Below are positions 42,601-57,600 of a stretch of 60,208 nt of DNA, piece by piece (position 1 is the first letter of the stretch; each line of letters starts with the position of its first letter). The notes below the pieces were generated by a model. The model did not search any database and was not told the origin of the DNA. It was given only the letters and a program-made list of their open reading frames with translations. The translations under genes were made by a program, and so were the position numbers. The stretch is from the NCBI GenBank assembly GCA_003599815.1, contig QZJZ01000043.1, positions 1-60,208 of the forward strand. Direction: 5' to 3'. The stretch is from Candidatus Auribacter fodinae. Its GTDB lineage: Bacteria; Auribacterota; Auribacteria; Auribacterales; Auribacteraceae.

Positions 42601-45600
42601 AGCCGCTGATGCAACATTGTTCATCAATGCACCCATCGACTGTACCGCAGATCTCTGAGTAATCTGAGCAAGGCTATTAAACGAAGTGTTTGTCGTTAGT
42701 GTGTTCATCGTATTAACTGTGTTAAGCAACGCTGTATCAAATTTCTGCTGGTTAACACTGACGTTAACTCCAGACTGTGACCACGAAGACAACGATCCGA
42801 GAACTGAGCTCATCGTATCAATTCTGCCAAATTTCTGCGCGTTCGTTATGGACGGCGAAGATATTGCTGTAGAAACCGTAGTCAGCGCGTTATCCATGAT
42901 CTTGCCAAGATCCGTCGAGAACGTCCCGCTAATATCGGCTGTTCTAATAATACCGGTATTAACAAGGTTATTTGCCGCATTATTGAAATTCACAAAATCA
43001 GAAACCTGATTAACTGTTGAGAATCCTGAGAAACTCCCGGTTCCCGCTTTTGCCGAATAAACAGATTGAACGATATTTTTGATGCTTACGTTGGTAGCGG
43101 CATTGGTCTGAATCCCTGCTGTTACTTTTAAAGCATTTACGTTGTTCAGCGCTGTAGTGAACACATTCAGGTTTGTATTGCTGATTGCGGTACGCTGATT
43201 GTGCATATAATTGATTACTTTTGTATTCAACTGAGCTATCGAATCAAAGTTGACTGACGATTTATTGACCATTCCGGTGTCAACAACTTTCAACATCGAA
43301 TTAATTGACTGTGCCGCGATCTGGGCGGTCTCAACCGAATTAAGTTTCAGACCGTTTATGAAGCTTTGCTGGGACGTTACAACATTGTTCATACTGTTGC
43401 GGAAAGTTGTATCCTGAACATTTATAACACCTGACGAAGCAAGATTCGTGATGTTGTTCATAACATTGATCGAATTATTGAACCCGATAATGTTCGATAC
43501 CACACCTATTCCCGCGTTAGCGGACAATGAATCGGTTACACGGGTCGCTAATGCGGTCATATCATTCACTGAAACAGAGACGCCAACATTCGCTGACCGA
43601 ATAGTCTGCATTGTTCTCATGAACTCATTGATGCGCTGAATATTCTTCGCATCCATGATTGAATTAAGCTGGAATTCATTGGCGTTGTTCATGAAACTGG
43701 TCAAACTGCTTGCCGTAGTATTCATCTGCGTGCGGAGATCCGTATACGATCCGGCATTTAAGTTCACCATACCGGCACTTGACAGATTCGAAAGAGTGGT
43801 CAACGTGTTATTGTGAGTATCAAAGTTATTCTCATTAATCACTGTCGGAGCGAGCACTGTTTTCGCCACATCAGTATAGGTATTTACAAACGAAGTCATA
43901 GACGAGCTGATATTCGAAATATTGTTATTCTGAACCAGAGTACTGAGGTTATTCACCAGCGTGCTGGCAGAAGCAAAATTAGACGGAATCTGAGTGTTCA
44001 ACTTCGTAATATTGCTCTGGCTGTTAAATACCGTGGAAATTGTTTGGAAAACATCGGTATTTCCAAGCGACTGAGAAATAGAGAGGAAATCAGCAATGTC
44101 AGTAAAATTGATCTTATTCGCAACAGTCGTGTTTATTGCGTTAAACCGATTATTCAACTGAGTCGCCGCCAGATTCTGAACGTTGGTGAATTGAGTCTGG
44201 ACGTTAGAAGGCAGAACTTCCTGTGACTGAGTCATGCGAGCGACTGCTGACAAGGCTTGTTTCTGAGCGTCAAGGCCAACAACGTTAAGATCAACATTAA
44301 GATTCAATACTGACGAAGCGACATTAACGACGAATTTCTGCAATTGCGTCTTCTGAGTGTCAGTCAAACTACGTGTAACATCAGGACGTGCCAACGCTTC
44401 AGCCGCTTGTGCCGTCTTAGTCATTATGTTGGCAAGAGATGCGCCTGTCGGGATATTATTGACGTCGAAACCTTCTGTAGCTATAAGGTCAAACTGTCCA
44501 CCCTGCCTGAAGTCAGTATCAATGTTGAAATCAGTGAGAATATCCGCAACGCCGCCAGCCTGTGCCTGAGCTAATGCTGACAATATCGCTAACTGGCTTG
44601 GTCGTGTACCTTCAACATTAAAGAACATTCCTGTCGTTTGAGAAAAGCTCGGCGCAAGTAATCCACGAGTTGTCAAACCGAGGTTAAAGTTCTGAACATC
44701 AGCAATAGCCTGCTGTATAAACTGGACGTTCTCTACGGTCAATATCTTCCCGCCAGCGGCATTGGATATAGACTGAGCAATACTTGTATTGCCTCGTATT
44801 AAAGATGCGAATACGTTATTGACATCATTCTTAAAGTAACTTGTTGATGCAGTACTCAGTTCAGTTACTGCAGTCATAACTGTTTGCAGAGCAGCATCCT
44901 GAATAGCAGATACATTAACGCCTGCCTGCTGAAATGCTTGTGTTTGTTTCGCAAACTCAGTTTTAACTATATCAGCCGCAGATTGTTTGGTTAATGTACC
45001 CGCTTTATTTTGTGCAGCAAGCTGATTCGCTATATTATGCTGAACAGTCTCAGCCGCTCTCGACGCACGCTGATTCTGGTTATTCAGGAGTTGCTGTCCA
45101 GTCCTTGCAACAAGAACACGATCTTGGAAAGCCTGTCCCACAAGCCCACGATACTGACTTACAGTTGTCTGTGCTTGTGAAGCAAGCGCAGATAGTCCCG
45201 CTCCAACAGCTCCGGTTCCGGTAAGATAAGAACCGACAACACCACTAAAAGCACCGGCAAGCGCACCGCTAAAGAAGGCGGAGAAAGCGGCACTCGCTGT
45301 ATCTTTTACGACCACATTATCCGCACCAACCGTGCTCTTCGCAATACTTGCCGTTAAAGCGGCGGATAGCGCATTAGCGGTACCCTGAACAACAGCACCA
45401 GTTAATGCGCTTTCAACAACTGTTCCAAGGAACGCTGTATTAAAAGCAGTAGTACCTCCCAACAAAGCATCCGGGCTGGCAAAAGAGGCACCAGGCGTCA
45501 AGAATAATGCAGCAAAATTTGCAACAACCTCAAGAGCAAGTCCAAAAGATTGTTGAACTATTTGCTGTTGCTGGATAGTTGCCGGTACTGCAGTAGATCC

Positions 45601-48600
45601 GCTGAAGAAGAAATTCTGAATCGAAGTCGGGAGTGAACTCCTAACTACAGCTCCAACAGCTTTTGTAAAATCACTAAATGATACATCACTCAAAGCAGTG
45701 CCGCCAAACAATTCCTGTTTTAACGCCATAATTTCCGTATTGAAAACAGTGACCTGAGCACCATCTACATTAATTTCTGTGGTCAGAGGACCGGTGAAAG
45801 GCGATATGGCTTGCTGGAATACATTTCCGACAAATGTACGCACAAGACCATTCTGCTGTGCCTGTGAGTATGATGAATACTGACTCACAGTATTCGCCTG
45901 AATAGCTGATATACCTCCTTCACCTGCCGGATCAACAAATTCTGCCAGTTGTTCACCAATAGCGTGAGCTCTTTGCTTATCAACACCAAACGCAATTAAT
46001 ACATCAGCAATAACGCCACCAACAATATCTTCCACAACGAATTCATCAATGAGGAAGTTCGCTAGGAATGTAAAATGCTTGGTAAAGAACGCGCTGAATG
46101 CCTGACTGAGAGTACCTGCGCTAAACCGCAGGTTAACACCGACAAGCCTTCCTACTGTTCCGAAAACAGCACCAAGTACACGACCAACAGCGCCAAATGC
46201 AGTGCCAACACCTCGTGAAGTTAACTGACCAGCATATGACAAAGCCCTAAACTGCGGAACAAGATTCAGAATCGGCCGGGCTATCGGACTGATAAATGGG
46301 AACAATAAACCAAGTTGCAGACCCTGTACAAAACTTTCAGCAACAACATTCAGTAAACCTTCTTTCTGGATACGCTGGCGCTGTAAGTCGGCAGCATTAA
46401 TTATGCGAGCAACCCAAGTTGTTGGCGAGAAACTCTTTGATCTAGCGTTTTCGTTGATTTTAGCTTCAACAAATTTATCGAGCGCCTCGCCTCTCAAACC
46501 AGTAGTAAGCGCATAGTAGCCTTTTGTTATACTACGGAGCAAATCACCTATAAAAGGCAATATAATAGGTGTAATAGCATTCAGCAACGCCACCCTAAAT
46601 ACCTGTCCTGCCAGTGCCTGACCGCCAACCCAGAGCGAGCTTGCAAAACCTTCAGTTCTATAAGTAGTCATAAAGTTTTTATAGAATGCTCTTCCAGCCT
46701 GACTACTTCCGCGAGTAACCGCTTCGTTATTTGCCAACAGCCTGCCTATAAAGCGGGCAACGGCCTCGCTGAACTTCATTTCGCCAAGTCCCACTTTCCC
46801 TATAGTCAACGCCGCACGGCCAATGCCACGAATCAATCCGCCAAAAACATTGGTAATGGCTCGCAGTATATTCGATCCTAACAATCTAAATGACAATGTG
46901 ACATTTTGATTCGCCAGCAATTTGAGCATTCTAAAACTTGATAGGTTTTTCAGTTCTTTAACGGATTTGCCAGTAGCTGTCGAGATATCCTTGAGAGTAT
47001 TAAAGTAACTTCTATTACCGATTCTCAAAATTCTGGTTCCAAGTGTTTTAGCAGCCTGACCAAAATCCTTAATCGCGGTAAAAAGTTTGCTTGTAGAAGG
47101 TTTCAAAGCAGTACCAATACGGCTCGCAATAGTTTGTAATCGCCCAGGCACAGTCTTAAGGAAAGTCCCGATATTGTTTGCAAGCTGACTCGTTGGTGTC
47201 TTTGAAATATAAGCTATAGCTCTGGATATCTTTCCACTCTGCAGAAATGTTGAAATACGTGTGGCAATGCTTGATAAACGCGCCGGTAAATTCACAAGGA
47301 ATTTGCCAATAGTAGTTAAGCCTCTTCCATAAGCTACAGTTACACGTCCAAGCAATGAGAATCCACGGCTAATATCGCTCAGTATGGAGCCTACAAATCT
47401 TCCGATTGCACCCAGTCCGCGAATTCCACTTGTGAATGATAGTACCCGTGTAGCGAAGTTACCAATAGCTGTTCCGATTCTCAACAATACTTGACCAACA
47501 GTACGTACAGCAATCGCCGCTAATCGTATGGCTGTTCCAACAAACTGAACCGCAATTGCCGCTAATCTGCCTATCGTTGAAGCTATTTGACCCACTATCG
47601 CGATAGTTCTGGCAACAAAAGCAACACGGCTAATAACAGTTGCAACCCGTGCAACAACAGTAGCGACACGCGCAACAGCCGCGGCGGCTTTCGCAACATT
47701 AGCGATCACACCTGTTACCCGTGCAAAAAGACCAGCGGCAATACCCGACGTAGCGCCAAAAGTAAAGAAGGACAATACTGTAGTGACCACCGCGAGCACG
47801 ATATTAGCGGCAAGATTGATATATATACCTGTTTTATGGAATTCAGTAAATTCGCTTAACTGTCTTTGGCCTTCAGCAAAATTTCCAGCCGCGAATTCAC
47901 GTAAAGCTATGTCCTGCCGAGCCTCAACTAACCCACGATGCCCCAAGAAAATACTGGTTCCAAGCAATTCAAAGTTCTTACCGAACCGAGCTTCCAACCA
48001 CCATCCAAATCCTTTTCCGTCACCAGAACCTGTTATGCTCTGAACAATACTCTTCGCTCCGTAATAAATGCTTTCTCCAACAATCTGCAGTAAGTTTATA
48101 GCAAGCTCTAATGGATAGAAGACTACTTCAATCACTGGAGATATAATGTTCGACCACAACTTTCCAAGGAATGATGTAGGACGGTCATCAATAACAGCTT
48201 TCGCTTGCTGAGACCAAACAGTAGCGGTTTGCTGGTATCGGTTGTAATCCGAATTCGCAACATACCCACTGAGAAATGCTGTCAACGGTTTGGCATTCAA
48301 ATCTTCAGTTTGTAGTGTAGCCTGTGCTGGATTACCATTTAAATAGTTACCGATTTCTTTACCAAATATATCCATAATATTATAGACAGGAGCAACGAGG
48401 AAATCTAAAGCTCTAAACAATGTATTGTCAGTATCGACTCCAAAGAAATTAGCTATGGTGCTGACAGGGTGAACAAGAGCATTCCACACTTTCGCGAAAA
48501 ATCCCTGTTCCTGTTGCGCCGCAGTCGCCTCTGCAAGTTGATTCGCTGCCCCAGCAAGCTGTGCATTTGCCTGTTCCACTTGAAAACGATCGCCTTCCGG

Positions 48601-51600
48601 CGTCATTGCTTCATAATTTGCCTGCATTCCCTGATCCAGCAGATTTGCAATAGCATAATTCGTTGCTACTTCAGTATTCTGAGAATCATTCTTAAGCTGG
48701 CCGACTGTCGGCATGTACGATTGAATAAGATTAATACGTGCCTGAGTTGGGCCTCCAGCGAGCAACTGGAATACAGCGACTTTTCTGGGGTCAAGACCGC
48801 CTTCTGCAATGCTGTTTGCCTGCTTTACAATCTTTTTGTCAGCGCCTTCCTGCCCAAACGCCGCCATCAGCATTTCTCGAGTAACTGGATCCTGTACCAG
48901 CGGAGTAATTGCTTTGATAAAGTCCATATCGACATCATCGATAAAATCATACTGCATAACACTGTATGTGGTTCCCGCAACGGTGACATCTGCGAGGCCG
49001 CCCAGTGACAGGAACAGAAGATACGGAGTATTAACTACATCGCTAAGAGTCTTAAACTGCAAGCCCTCAGAGAACGAACCAAAATTACCAAATACATAGA
49101 AGAATTGCTCCTGAATAGAAGCGGCGATACCTTTAAACAATTTAAGATCATCACCAGTAGCAACGCTCTTAAAGAAGCTGATATCAGAAGCTGTTCCGAT
49201 ATTCATATTTCGTACGTCCGTCGATACATCTGTTGCAGTCTCTCTGTATGTAGCGAATTCACCAAGCGCGGCATTCCCAAATGTCTCAAATCCCTTCAGA
49301 CTCAAACCAGCAAAGAAATTACCACCATATCCCAACTCATTGAATGTGCTGATAGTCCCTTGAGCACGCCCAATATTTTCACGAAGTGTGGCAATTTTTT
49401 CTTCAACATTACCACCTTGTACACCTGATATGTCGATCGAGGAAGGGTCAACCCTATCAAGGAAACTGCTCAACTGCGCACCCTGAATACTGGTAAAATT
49501 CTGGAGACGAGTCAGAGCGCTGAAGGTTGTTGAACTTAACATAACGTGCACAGCTTCCACTGTATATAATCGGGAGTATTGACCGTTTTGATTAAACTGA
49601 TAATATAATTGTCCGTCATTGCCAACGATCTGTTCTGTTCCGCTGACCAAGCTTACGAGCTGGTCACGAACCGAACCATTATATGCGCTCTGGAAGAATT
49701 CCAAAGACCCTTTCCCGTCTTCTCCTCTCGTTAAAACTGCCTGCAACCCACGATACTCATCACTCAGTTGAGAGCGATCAGATACTACATGTATATCGCT
49801 GAGTTCAGCATTTTTCTTCGTTGCGTCAATATTATTTGACTGCACTGTAAATAATGACTGCGTCGTATTATTACGGGCCGCAGTGGTAGCGGCAACATCC
49901 ATAATCTGGAATAAATTAAATAATAATGGATTAATACTGTTGAATACGAAGCCAGTAGCATCTTTCTGCTTGAAGTAAAGATCTACAAAAGCCCCTGCAT
50001 TGAGCAAATTATCACCATCTATAGCAAACATCTCCTGCATAAGGAATGTAGTGAATGCTTTTTTGTCATTCAATATAGAAGGATCATAAAGTGTGGCTGA
50101 ACGGAACTCTCTAAGCGCCGCTACACCATTAACTGAAGTTTCAAGGGCAAGTTGTCCGCCCACACTGGTAAAACGTTGAGAGATTCCTTCTGTTTCCCAA
50201 TTTCTAGCCACATCAAATAAGGCAACTCCGCCAGCAGTAACTTCACCGCTTGAGTTAAGATAAAAGTCATAGAAAATAGCGGAACCAAGTGTAGGCACTC
50301 CACTAGCATTTGCCGTAAACGACACAAGAGGAATCGCTTTATCATTCGGACCAATTACTGTCGTACCTGCCCCAAACGTAATGTTGGAACTGGCAACATA
50401 TTTCTGTCCTTCTTCGGTGAGCTGTATATACCGCTCAGGTCCATTAAACAAACCAAACTCTGACATTGCGCCAAGAGTATTTCGATCGTTATCAAGCCCT
50501 TTATAAGCAAGATATTCATTCAATCTGCTAGTACTGAAGAACGTATATTGGTTGTCATACTTGCTGTATATCAATTCGGATCCCAGTACTTTACCGGTAT
50601 TCGGATCTACAAACTGAAATCCATGGCTAAATTGTGAATGAGACCTAACCGCTTTATAATTGTAGGTTAGAGTGAGGTTTCCCACTTGAACCTCTTCCGT
50701 AACATCATCCACCTTAATCTGGATACCTTTGGATACGGTATAATATATTTGTCCGCCAAACGTAGAATCCAACCCTTCAACTTGGAACCTGAAGCTCTGA
50801 ACTATGACAATACCTTCAGCTTTCTGCTGTTGAGACTGCTGGAGCTGTTTCTTTGCCTCAAGCAGTTGCGAAGAATAGTTAGCCTCATTGTTAATATCAA
50901 ACCTGTTTGCCTGATTGAAGATATATGTAATACCTGTCGCCTGTGTAGCTAAAGCGATAACGTCTTCACCAGTAGTCATTTTATTCTCTGGTGTTTGTTT
51001 TTTCAGGAAATCCTGATACTGCTGATAGCTGAGGTAATCTGTTTTTCCTTCCTGCTGAACTATAATTTTCTGTTGGAACAACGCATCAAAGAATGCACCG
51101 TCACCCATATTAACAGCCGCTTCCAGAGCAAAAGCGGCACCACCCGAACGGAACAAATCAAGCCCGCCTGTTTGCGCAAGGTGGCGAATAGCTGTACCAA
51201 GGTCATCATATTTGTTTAAATAATAACTGTAGGTTTGTTGAGCTTTGAAGACCGCGACATCTTTCTTTATTGCTTGCGCAAAATTATCCAATGATTGCTC
51301 AGAAGCATAGCCGGAAAATACAAACTGACCGCCGGACAAGCTGTAAATCTTTGGCGCCGTATCAGATGGAACACCATTACTAAAGCCGCGTTCCATTAAA
51401 GTAGCACTGCCGCCTGATGTCCGGATCCAGAACTCATTCACCTTTGTAGTTTCATTGGTTTGAGCGCCAAGTTCTTCTTCGTCAACAAACCCGTCACTGT
51501 TCGCGTCATTCCATTCATATACTATGATTACACCAAATCCTTCTTCGGTGATGTAACCACGAGTATCAATGATAGTGTATTTGTCTGAACCAGTCGGGAT

Positions 51601-54600
51601 AAATATACGTTGTACACGGCTGGTATGGTCGAGCTGAACATCATAACCGTTATAATCAATAATAATATTGTTAATTGCGGCATTAGGAATCTGGTTAGTC
51701 AAGTCATTCCATTTTGTCTTGATGTCATTGAGATTGACCGCTGAGTTCGGGTTAGTCTCGGAAACATTAACTGTCGCATAGAGATCCGGATCACCAAAAG
51801 ATCCCAGTGAATACGGGCCGGTTACGGCTGATAACGGAACAAGCATTTCGCCATCAAGCCCAACTTTATCAGCAATATCATTGTTCATACGGGCCCGTGC
51901 CTCAAACGCAACTTCAGCGTTAGCGAGTTTCGGGTAGTACATCTTTTTACCGCCAACCATTTTTTCTTCCAGAGTAAACTGCATTGTAAAAGCGGCGGCG
52001 CTTGTCGCAACGTATTCCTGTACAGAACCCCATTCCTGTTTATTGAAGAGGGTAACAATGTTTTTGTAGTCAGCATTGCCATTCATGAAAGACAGCAGGT
52101 CTGTACCGCTTAGCCCGAGGAAATATGGATTAGATATATCTTCGCCATCCATATAAGCTCGTAATGTTTGCGGAACATAAATCGAGTTTTTATATGGGTC
52201 GGTTGCTGTGGCCGTGTATTCTGCACCAGTCTCCGGGTTCGTACTGGTAGTCAACAATGGCGTCCAGTTAAAATCGAGGAATATAAAATCATCCTCAGCT
52301 GTTTTTTCTTGTGGAGATGCAGATCCGCTTGAACCCTTAAACAGGAATTTTATTAATTCCGCAAAGCGGTCGAGATGGTCGCCGCCTGAAATACTGCTTC
52401 CCGGATCAAGGCTGGATGACACAGCTTGTCTGTCAAGACCAAGAGGCCCTGCGCTACCAGAAGCGCCAGCCAGTTCTGCTGAATTCTGGTTATAACTCTT
52501 ACTAATATCATCGACAATACCACCATAGAAAACATTATCCAGAGAGAACTGAACGAAGAAATCACGGAAGTTCTTAGTGGCACGAGTGACGTCTTCCGTA
52601 ACAGGTACCCATCTGCGTCCTTCTTCTTTATAAACAGTGTCTGGTACTGTAAACGGCGAACTCAACTCATAAAAATAACTAATTCCCGTGGCAAAAACTA
52701 TATCATCCTGCACAGTAGGAGTGATCCCGGACGAACTGCCGGAAGCGTCCAGATAAAATTTATACAATGCAGGCATAATACGTTCAGCTGTCTGAAGTAT
52801 AGGATCCTTGCCGTATATTACGCTTAAATCATTTAGGAAGGACGAATTCAACCAGTATAACGCAGTACGTAATGCAGACCCTTCTAGGTATGAATCTGAA
52901 CTAGTATAACTGCCTTGGCTATACATACCAGACCAAACCAAACCCTTGCTTCCATACGAATAGGAGTAGTCACCAATGAGATCCCAACTGCCGACCGTCG
53001 GATTGTTAGACCATCCACGGCTTATATTGACGTTGTACCCTGAGTAATAATCCCAATCATAATAGAAATCTACGTTATCTTCATCATCATGAGGGTTATA
53101 AACAATCGCCCCATTATAGACTTCGTCATATCCGGGTGAATTATCATACAATTCCGCAAGGTTATAGAGCCAATTGTCGCTACGGACGATATCGTTGTAT
53201 CCCGGTATATCGTATCCTTTGCGTGTTGTCATATCCTTACCGTCATCAGGTAAAATAAAGAGCATTTTATCCGGCCCGGTAATGACAAATTTCACTAACG
53301 TCTCGTAACTACCGATGTTCGGGTTAGATTGGCCTGCTTCAGGAACCCAGACTTTTTCTACAAGCAGTTTTGTAATTTCAGGCTGAATAAAGATTTTGCC
53401 ATTGCTTGTCCCACCACTCTTATCAAGGTATATAACTGACGCATACGGCTGAACGTTCGGCGCAACCGGTTCAGCGGCATCATTATCATAAGGACCAATC
53501 AGATTTGTCGCACTTTCGGTTTCACCCCAACCATTAATACCGACAACAAGTTCAGCATTGTCATCATCAAAATAACTGCTTAACCCGCCTGAATAGTAAT
53601 TCTGATAAAGTTCATCAAGTACATATTTCCATTTCTTGCCATTAAGACCCTTGACCTTAATCCACTGTTTCGGTTGTTGGAACTGCTCTTGATGTTCTGC
53701 AACATCATATTTCGCTTCCTCGCTGTCAGCGAAATTAGTTTCAACGTCGGTTCTGCTTCCATAAGTCTTCTGCCAGTTATTGTCATACGCAGTGGTATCG
53801 TCAAGCAGATATTCTTCCTTCTGAATAATCAATGGTATTGCAGTACCATTCACTGATATAGTCAGAATTTTGCCGCGATTATCGACACCAAAATGGATAT
53901 CATCGCCAACACTCAATATTTCTCCGTCATCCTCACGCTGCTGCTGATAGCTGGCAGAAACACCATCTTCACGTGACAACATCCATGTCATATTGCCAAA
54001 ACTATCGTAGTAGTAACTGTAATGATAATCCGCAGGCGGACGATATCCCTTGCTCGGGTCATTCGGATCGATCAAAGTACCCTGGCCCGTATCATTACGA
54101 TATTGATAAATGAGGCTTCTTCCGTTGTACTGGCGGCCTGTATACAAATATGGGCCTTCCTTGTTAACCTGATATTTCAAGTATTGCTGATAATACTTAG
54201 ATTTCATCAACCGGTCACTCGGCATATGGCTGGTTGATACAATGTCGCCGATTTCATTCAGGGTATCAATCCTGCTGGAAGTAGTGTCAAAACTGGTAAC
54301 ATAAGTTTCAAGGATTTTACCATTCGCGTCAATCTGATAGCTGAATGTGCGGAGAGTTGTTCCGTCATAATCTTCTACTTTGACCTGCGGCGTGCCGTCT
54401 TCCATAACTGTGTATGTATCAGTCCAGTATTCAGCATAAGGCAACGGGCTCCATGTTAAATCAGACCGATATTGTTTAGTTGTGGCTCTCTGTACAACAC
54501 CGTCAGCGGATACCAGGTCAATCTTTTCCGGAGTTCCGTCACCAGATCTGTTCTGGAAATTAGGTGTAGGACCGGCGATAAACTCAGTGGAATAAGTTGA

Positions 54601-57600
54601 CTGCAAAATACCGTACGCATCGTAGACATAGTGTTCCTGCGGATAGTATTCAAACGTATCTTCAGTACGTACACCATTTTCAAGACCATGTATAGTCAGC
54701 GTCTTTTTCATACGGGTTACCGTTTTTACCTGTCCGAGCAGATATGGATTAGAAGGATCATCGAAATACTCGTAAATAACCCTTCCGCCACTTGCAAACT
54801 CAAGATGCTGTTCGGTCATATAGCTCAGGTTACCGTCAGCATTAAAATTATAGTATATGTCATCGGTATAACTGTACCCCGGCGCAGAACCTGACACTGC
54901 AATTCTGCGTGCCCGACCCCATGTTAAGGCATCAGTATTCGTCTGATAGGTATAATAGTCGATAGTTTTATAAACAGTGCCGCTGGCATTATTGTCATCG
55001 AATTTGACATCGAACTCTGTCTCATAGCTCTTCTCTAGGATAGTACCAGTTGTGTCATATTCATACTGTACCACAGTGTCCGTGCTTGAATCTGATGTGT
55101 ATATAATATTACCGAATTCATCATAATGCCGTTCAACGACTTTCTGTTTCCCTGAAGGCCCGTGAGCCAGAGTTTCATATGACTTGTTAATCACACCACG
55201 CGAATCAATCTGATAGCTATAATTCAAAGTTATATTCTGGTGATTTGTATAACTCGACAGATGCCCCTTCGCACCACTAAGATTGTTGGTATTAAAATTC
55301 ATAGAAGCATTAATCGACGTGTTTGCAGATTCCAAATTGGTGCCGTCATAATCATAGCTTGTCCTGATGCCGTTTCTATCACGAGCCAGAGTAATCAGAT
55401 CCTGATAGACTGGGTCAAAATCAACTGTATTAGTCAACTGATAACTGGTACCGGCATTAACGTAGCGTCTTGAATTTTCATAACGTTTATTGATAACACC
55501 AGTCCACGAATCTATGTCATACGTAAAGTAGTTGGCAGGACCCTGTACATCACTGTATCCCGCAACCTGGCCTTCCCATGTGCCAGTTGTATAGAAAGAC
55601 GTAGTTTGCTTACGTACTGTATCATAAATACTGGTTAATTTCTGGCTCAAAGGCGCAAGATAATGATAATCTGAACGATGTCCCAGCCGATCTGTCGAAG
55701 AGAGGATATGTTGTGTTACAGGATCAAGTTGACGTGTTGTAATGTTATTAGGTGTCACCGACGGACTGGTCGTTGTATAGGTGCGCACAATATTTCCAAG
55801 CGTATCAGTTTCATAGCTAAACCGCACATCATTGCCGCTCTGGTCAACTGTGTAGTCAATCAGCCCTCGTTTATTAAGATCCGTATAATAATAAGTAAGG
55901 TTATCCAAGCTGTCACGGGTCTTATCAAGCGCGCCATCAGGAGTATAGTAATAACTTGTTACGGCACCCAATACATCAGTTGAGCTTTCAACCATCTCAT
56001 CAGTGTTAAATCTGCGTGTTGTTATTCTTCCGAGGAATTTGGCATTCGTTTCGTAACTTCTGAGTTTGTACCCTTCGCTATCCAGTTGATAACTATAATA
56101 TACAACTGGCCCGTCATAATTGCTGACAGATTTTAACTGGCCTTCATCATCACCGGAAGTGTAGAACTTCGACACATTATCCAATGTATCATATACTGAG
56201 TTCAAAACGTCACCGCTTACATAACTGTAAGATGATACAATGCCGTTTTTGTCAGTCGAAGTATCAACATTACCAGTAATAGTATTAAACCTGCGGGTAG
56301 TATAGCGAGGTGCGATTCCCCGTTCTGTTTCAAAACTACGAATAACCTCACCACTCACCATTTCATATGAATAGGTAGACAATAACTGGTTTTTCTTATA
56401 AGTAGAAGATACCTGGCCTTCAAATAAACCGTCGGTGTAGAAATACGATATATTATTTCTCTTGTCATAAACACTTACCAAACGGTCAATGCTGTCATAG
56501 ACGAAAGAAGATACCCTGTTCTGCGGACTGGTTGAGGTTTCTATATTTCCGCTGTCCGTATTAAATTTCCTCGTGGTGACTTTAGTCGGATCACCATTCT
56601 TCGATTCAAACGACCTCAACAAGACATAATCAGAATCAAATTCATAAGAGAATGTGGCTCTCAACTCGCCATTTCTTGAAGTCTCTTTTACCTGGCCTTC
56701 CCAGTATCCGTCCGTATAGAACTTGGTCACGTTGGTATTGGTATCCCAACTGCTGATCAGGCGATCAATACTGTCGTAAGAGAATGATGAAACTTTGCCA
56801 TACCAATCGGTAGATGTTTCTATGTTGCCGTTATCAGTATTATACCGGCGAGTTGTATACTTGTTTCCGGTCGCGCGTAACGCAGTCTCATAACTGCGCC
56901 GTGTATCACCGCTCACCATTTCATAAGAGAAAGCTGTCTTCTGAACACCATTTTTATACGCGCCGCTGACCTGGGCTTCCCACGCGCCGTCAGTATAGAA
57001 CCGTGTAACATTGTTAAGTTTATCCCATGTACTCACTAAGCGATCGATAGTGTCATAATCATAACATGTCACTCGTCCAAACCAATCCGTGGAGGTATCG
57101 ACATTACCCGAATCAGTATTAAATCTGCGTGTAGTAACCTTGTTGCCTGATGCACGAATAGCGGTTTCATAACTGGTGAGAACATCACCGCTAGACATAT
57201 CATAACTAAATTGGGTTTTAAGAGTAGTGTTTTTCGATGTCTGCCGAGCCTGACCTTCCCATTCGCCGTCTGTGTAGAACTTGGTCACATTTCCACGGCT
57301 ATCCCATAGACTGACAAGTCGGTCTATGGTGTCATAGTTGTATGACGATACACGACCAAACCAATCGGTGGATGTCTCAATATTACCGGTATTAGTATTA
57401 AATTTACGCGTTGTGAACTTATTGCCGGATGGCCGGATTGCGGATTCATAACTATTAACCACTTCACCGGAATCCAAGACATAACTGAATTGTGTTTTAA
57501 GAGCGTTATTCTTCAAAGTTTGGCTGACCTGGCCTTCCCAAACTCCGTCAGTATAGAACTTCGTCACATTATCGCGGGTATCCCATATACTTACCAAACG

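Noticed and set aside
48469..49008. Plus-strand open frames of 100-180 codons antisense to the giants (for example here, 19518-20027 and 15773-16252)
   Set aside because: They have no ribosome sites, their composition is that of complement translation, and they lie inside frames with clear domain motifs on the other strand.
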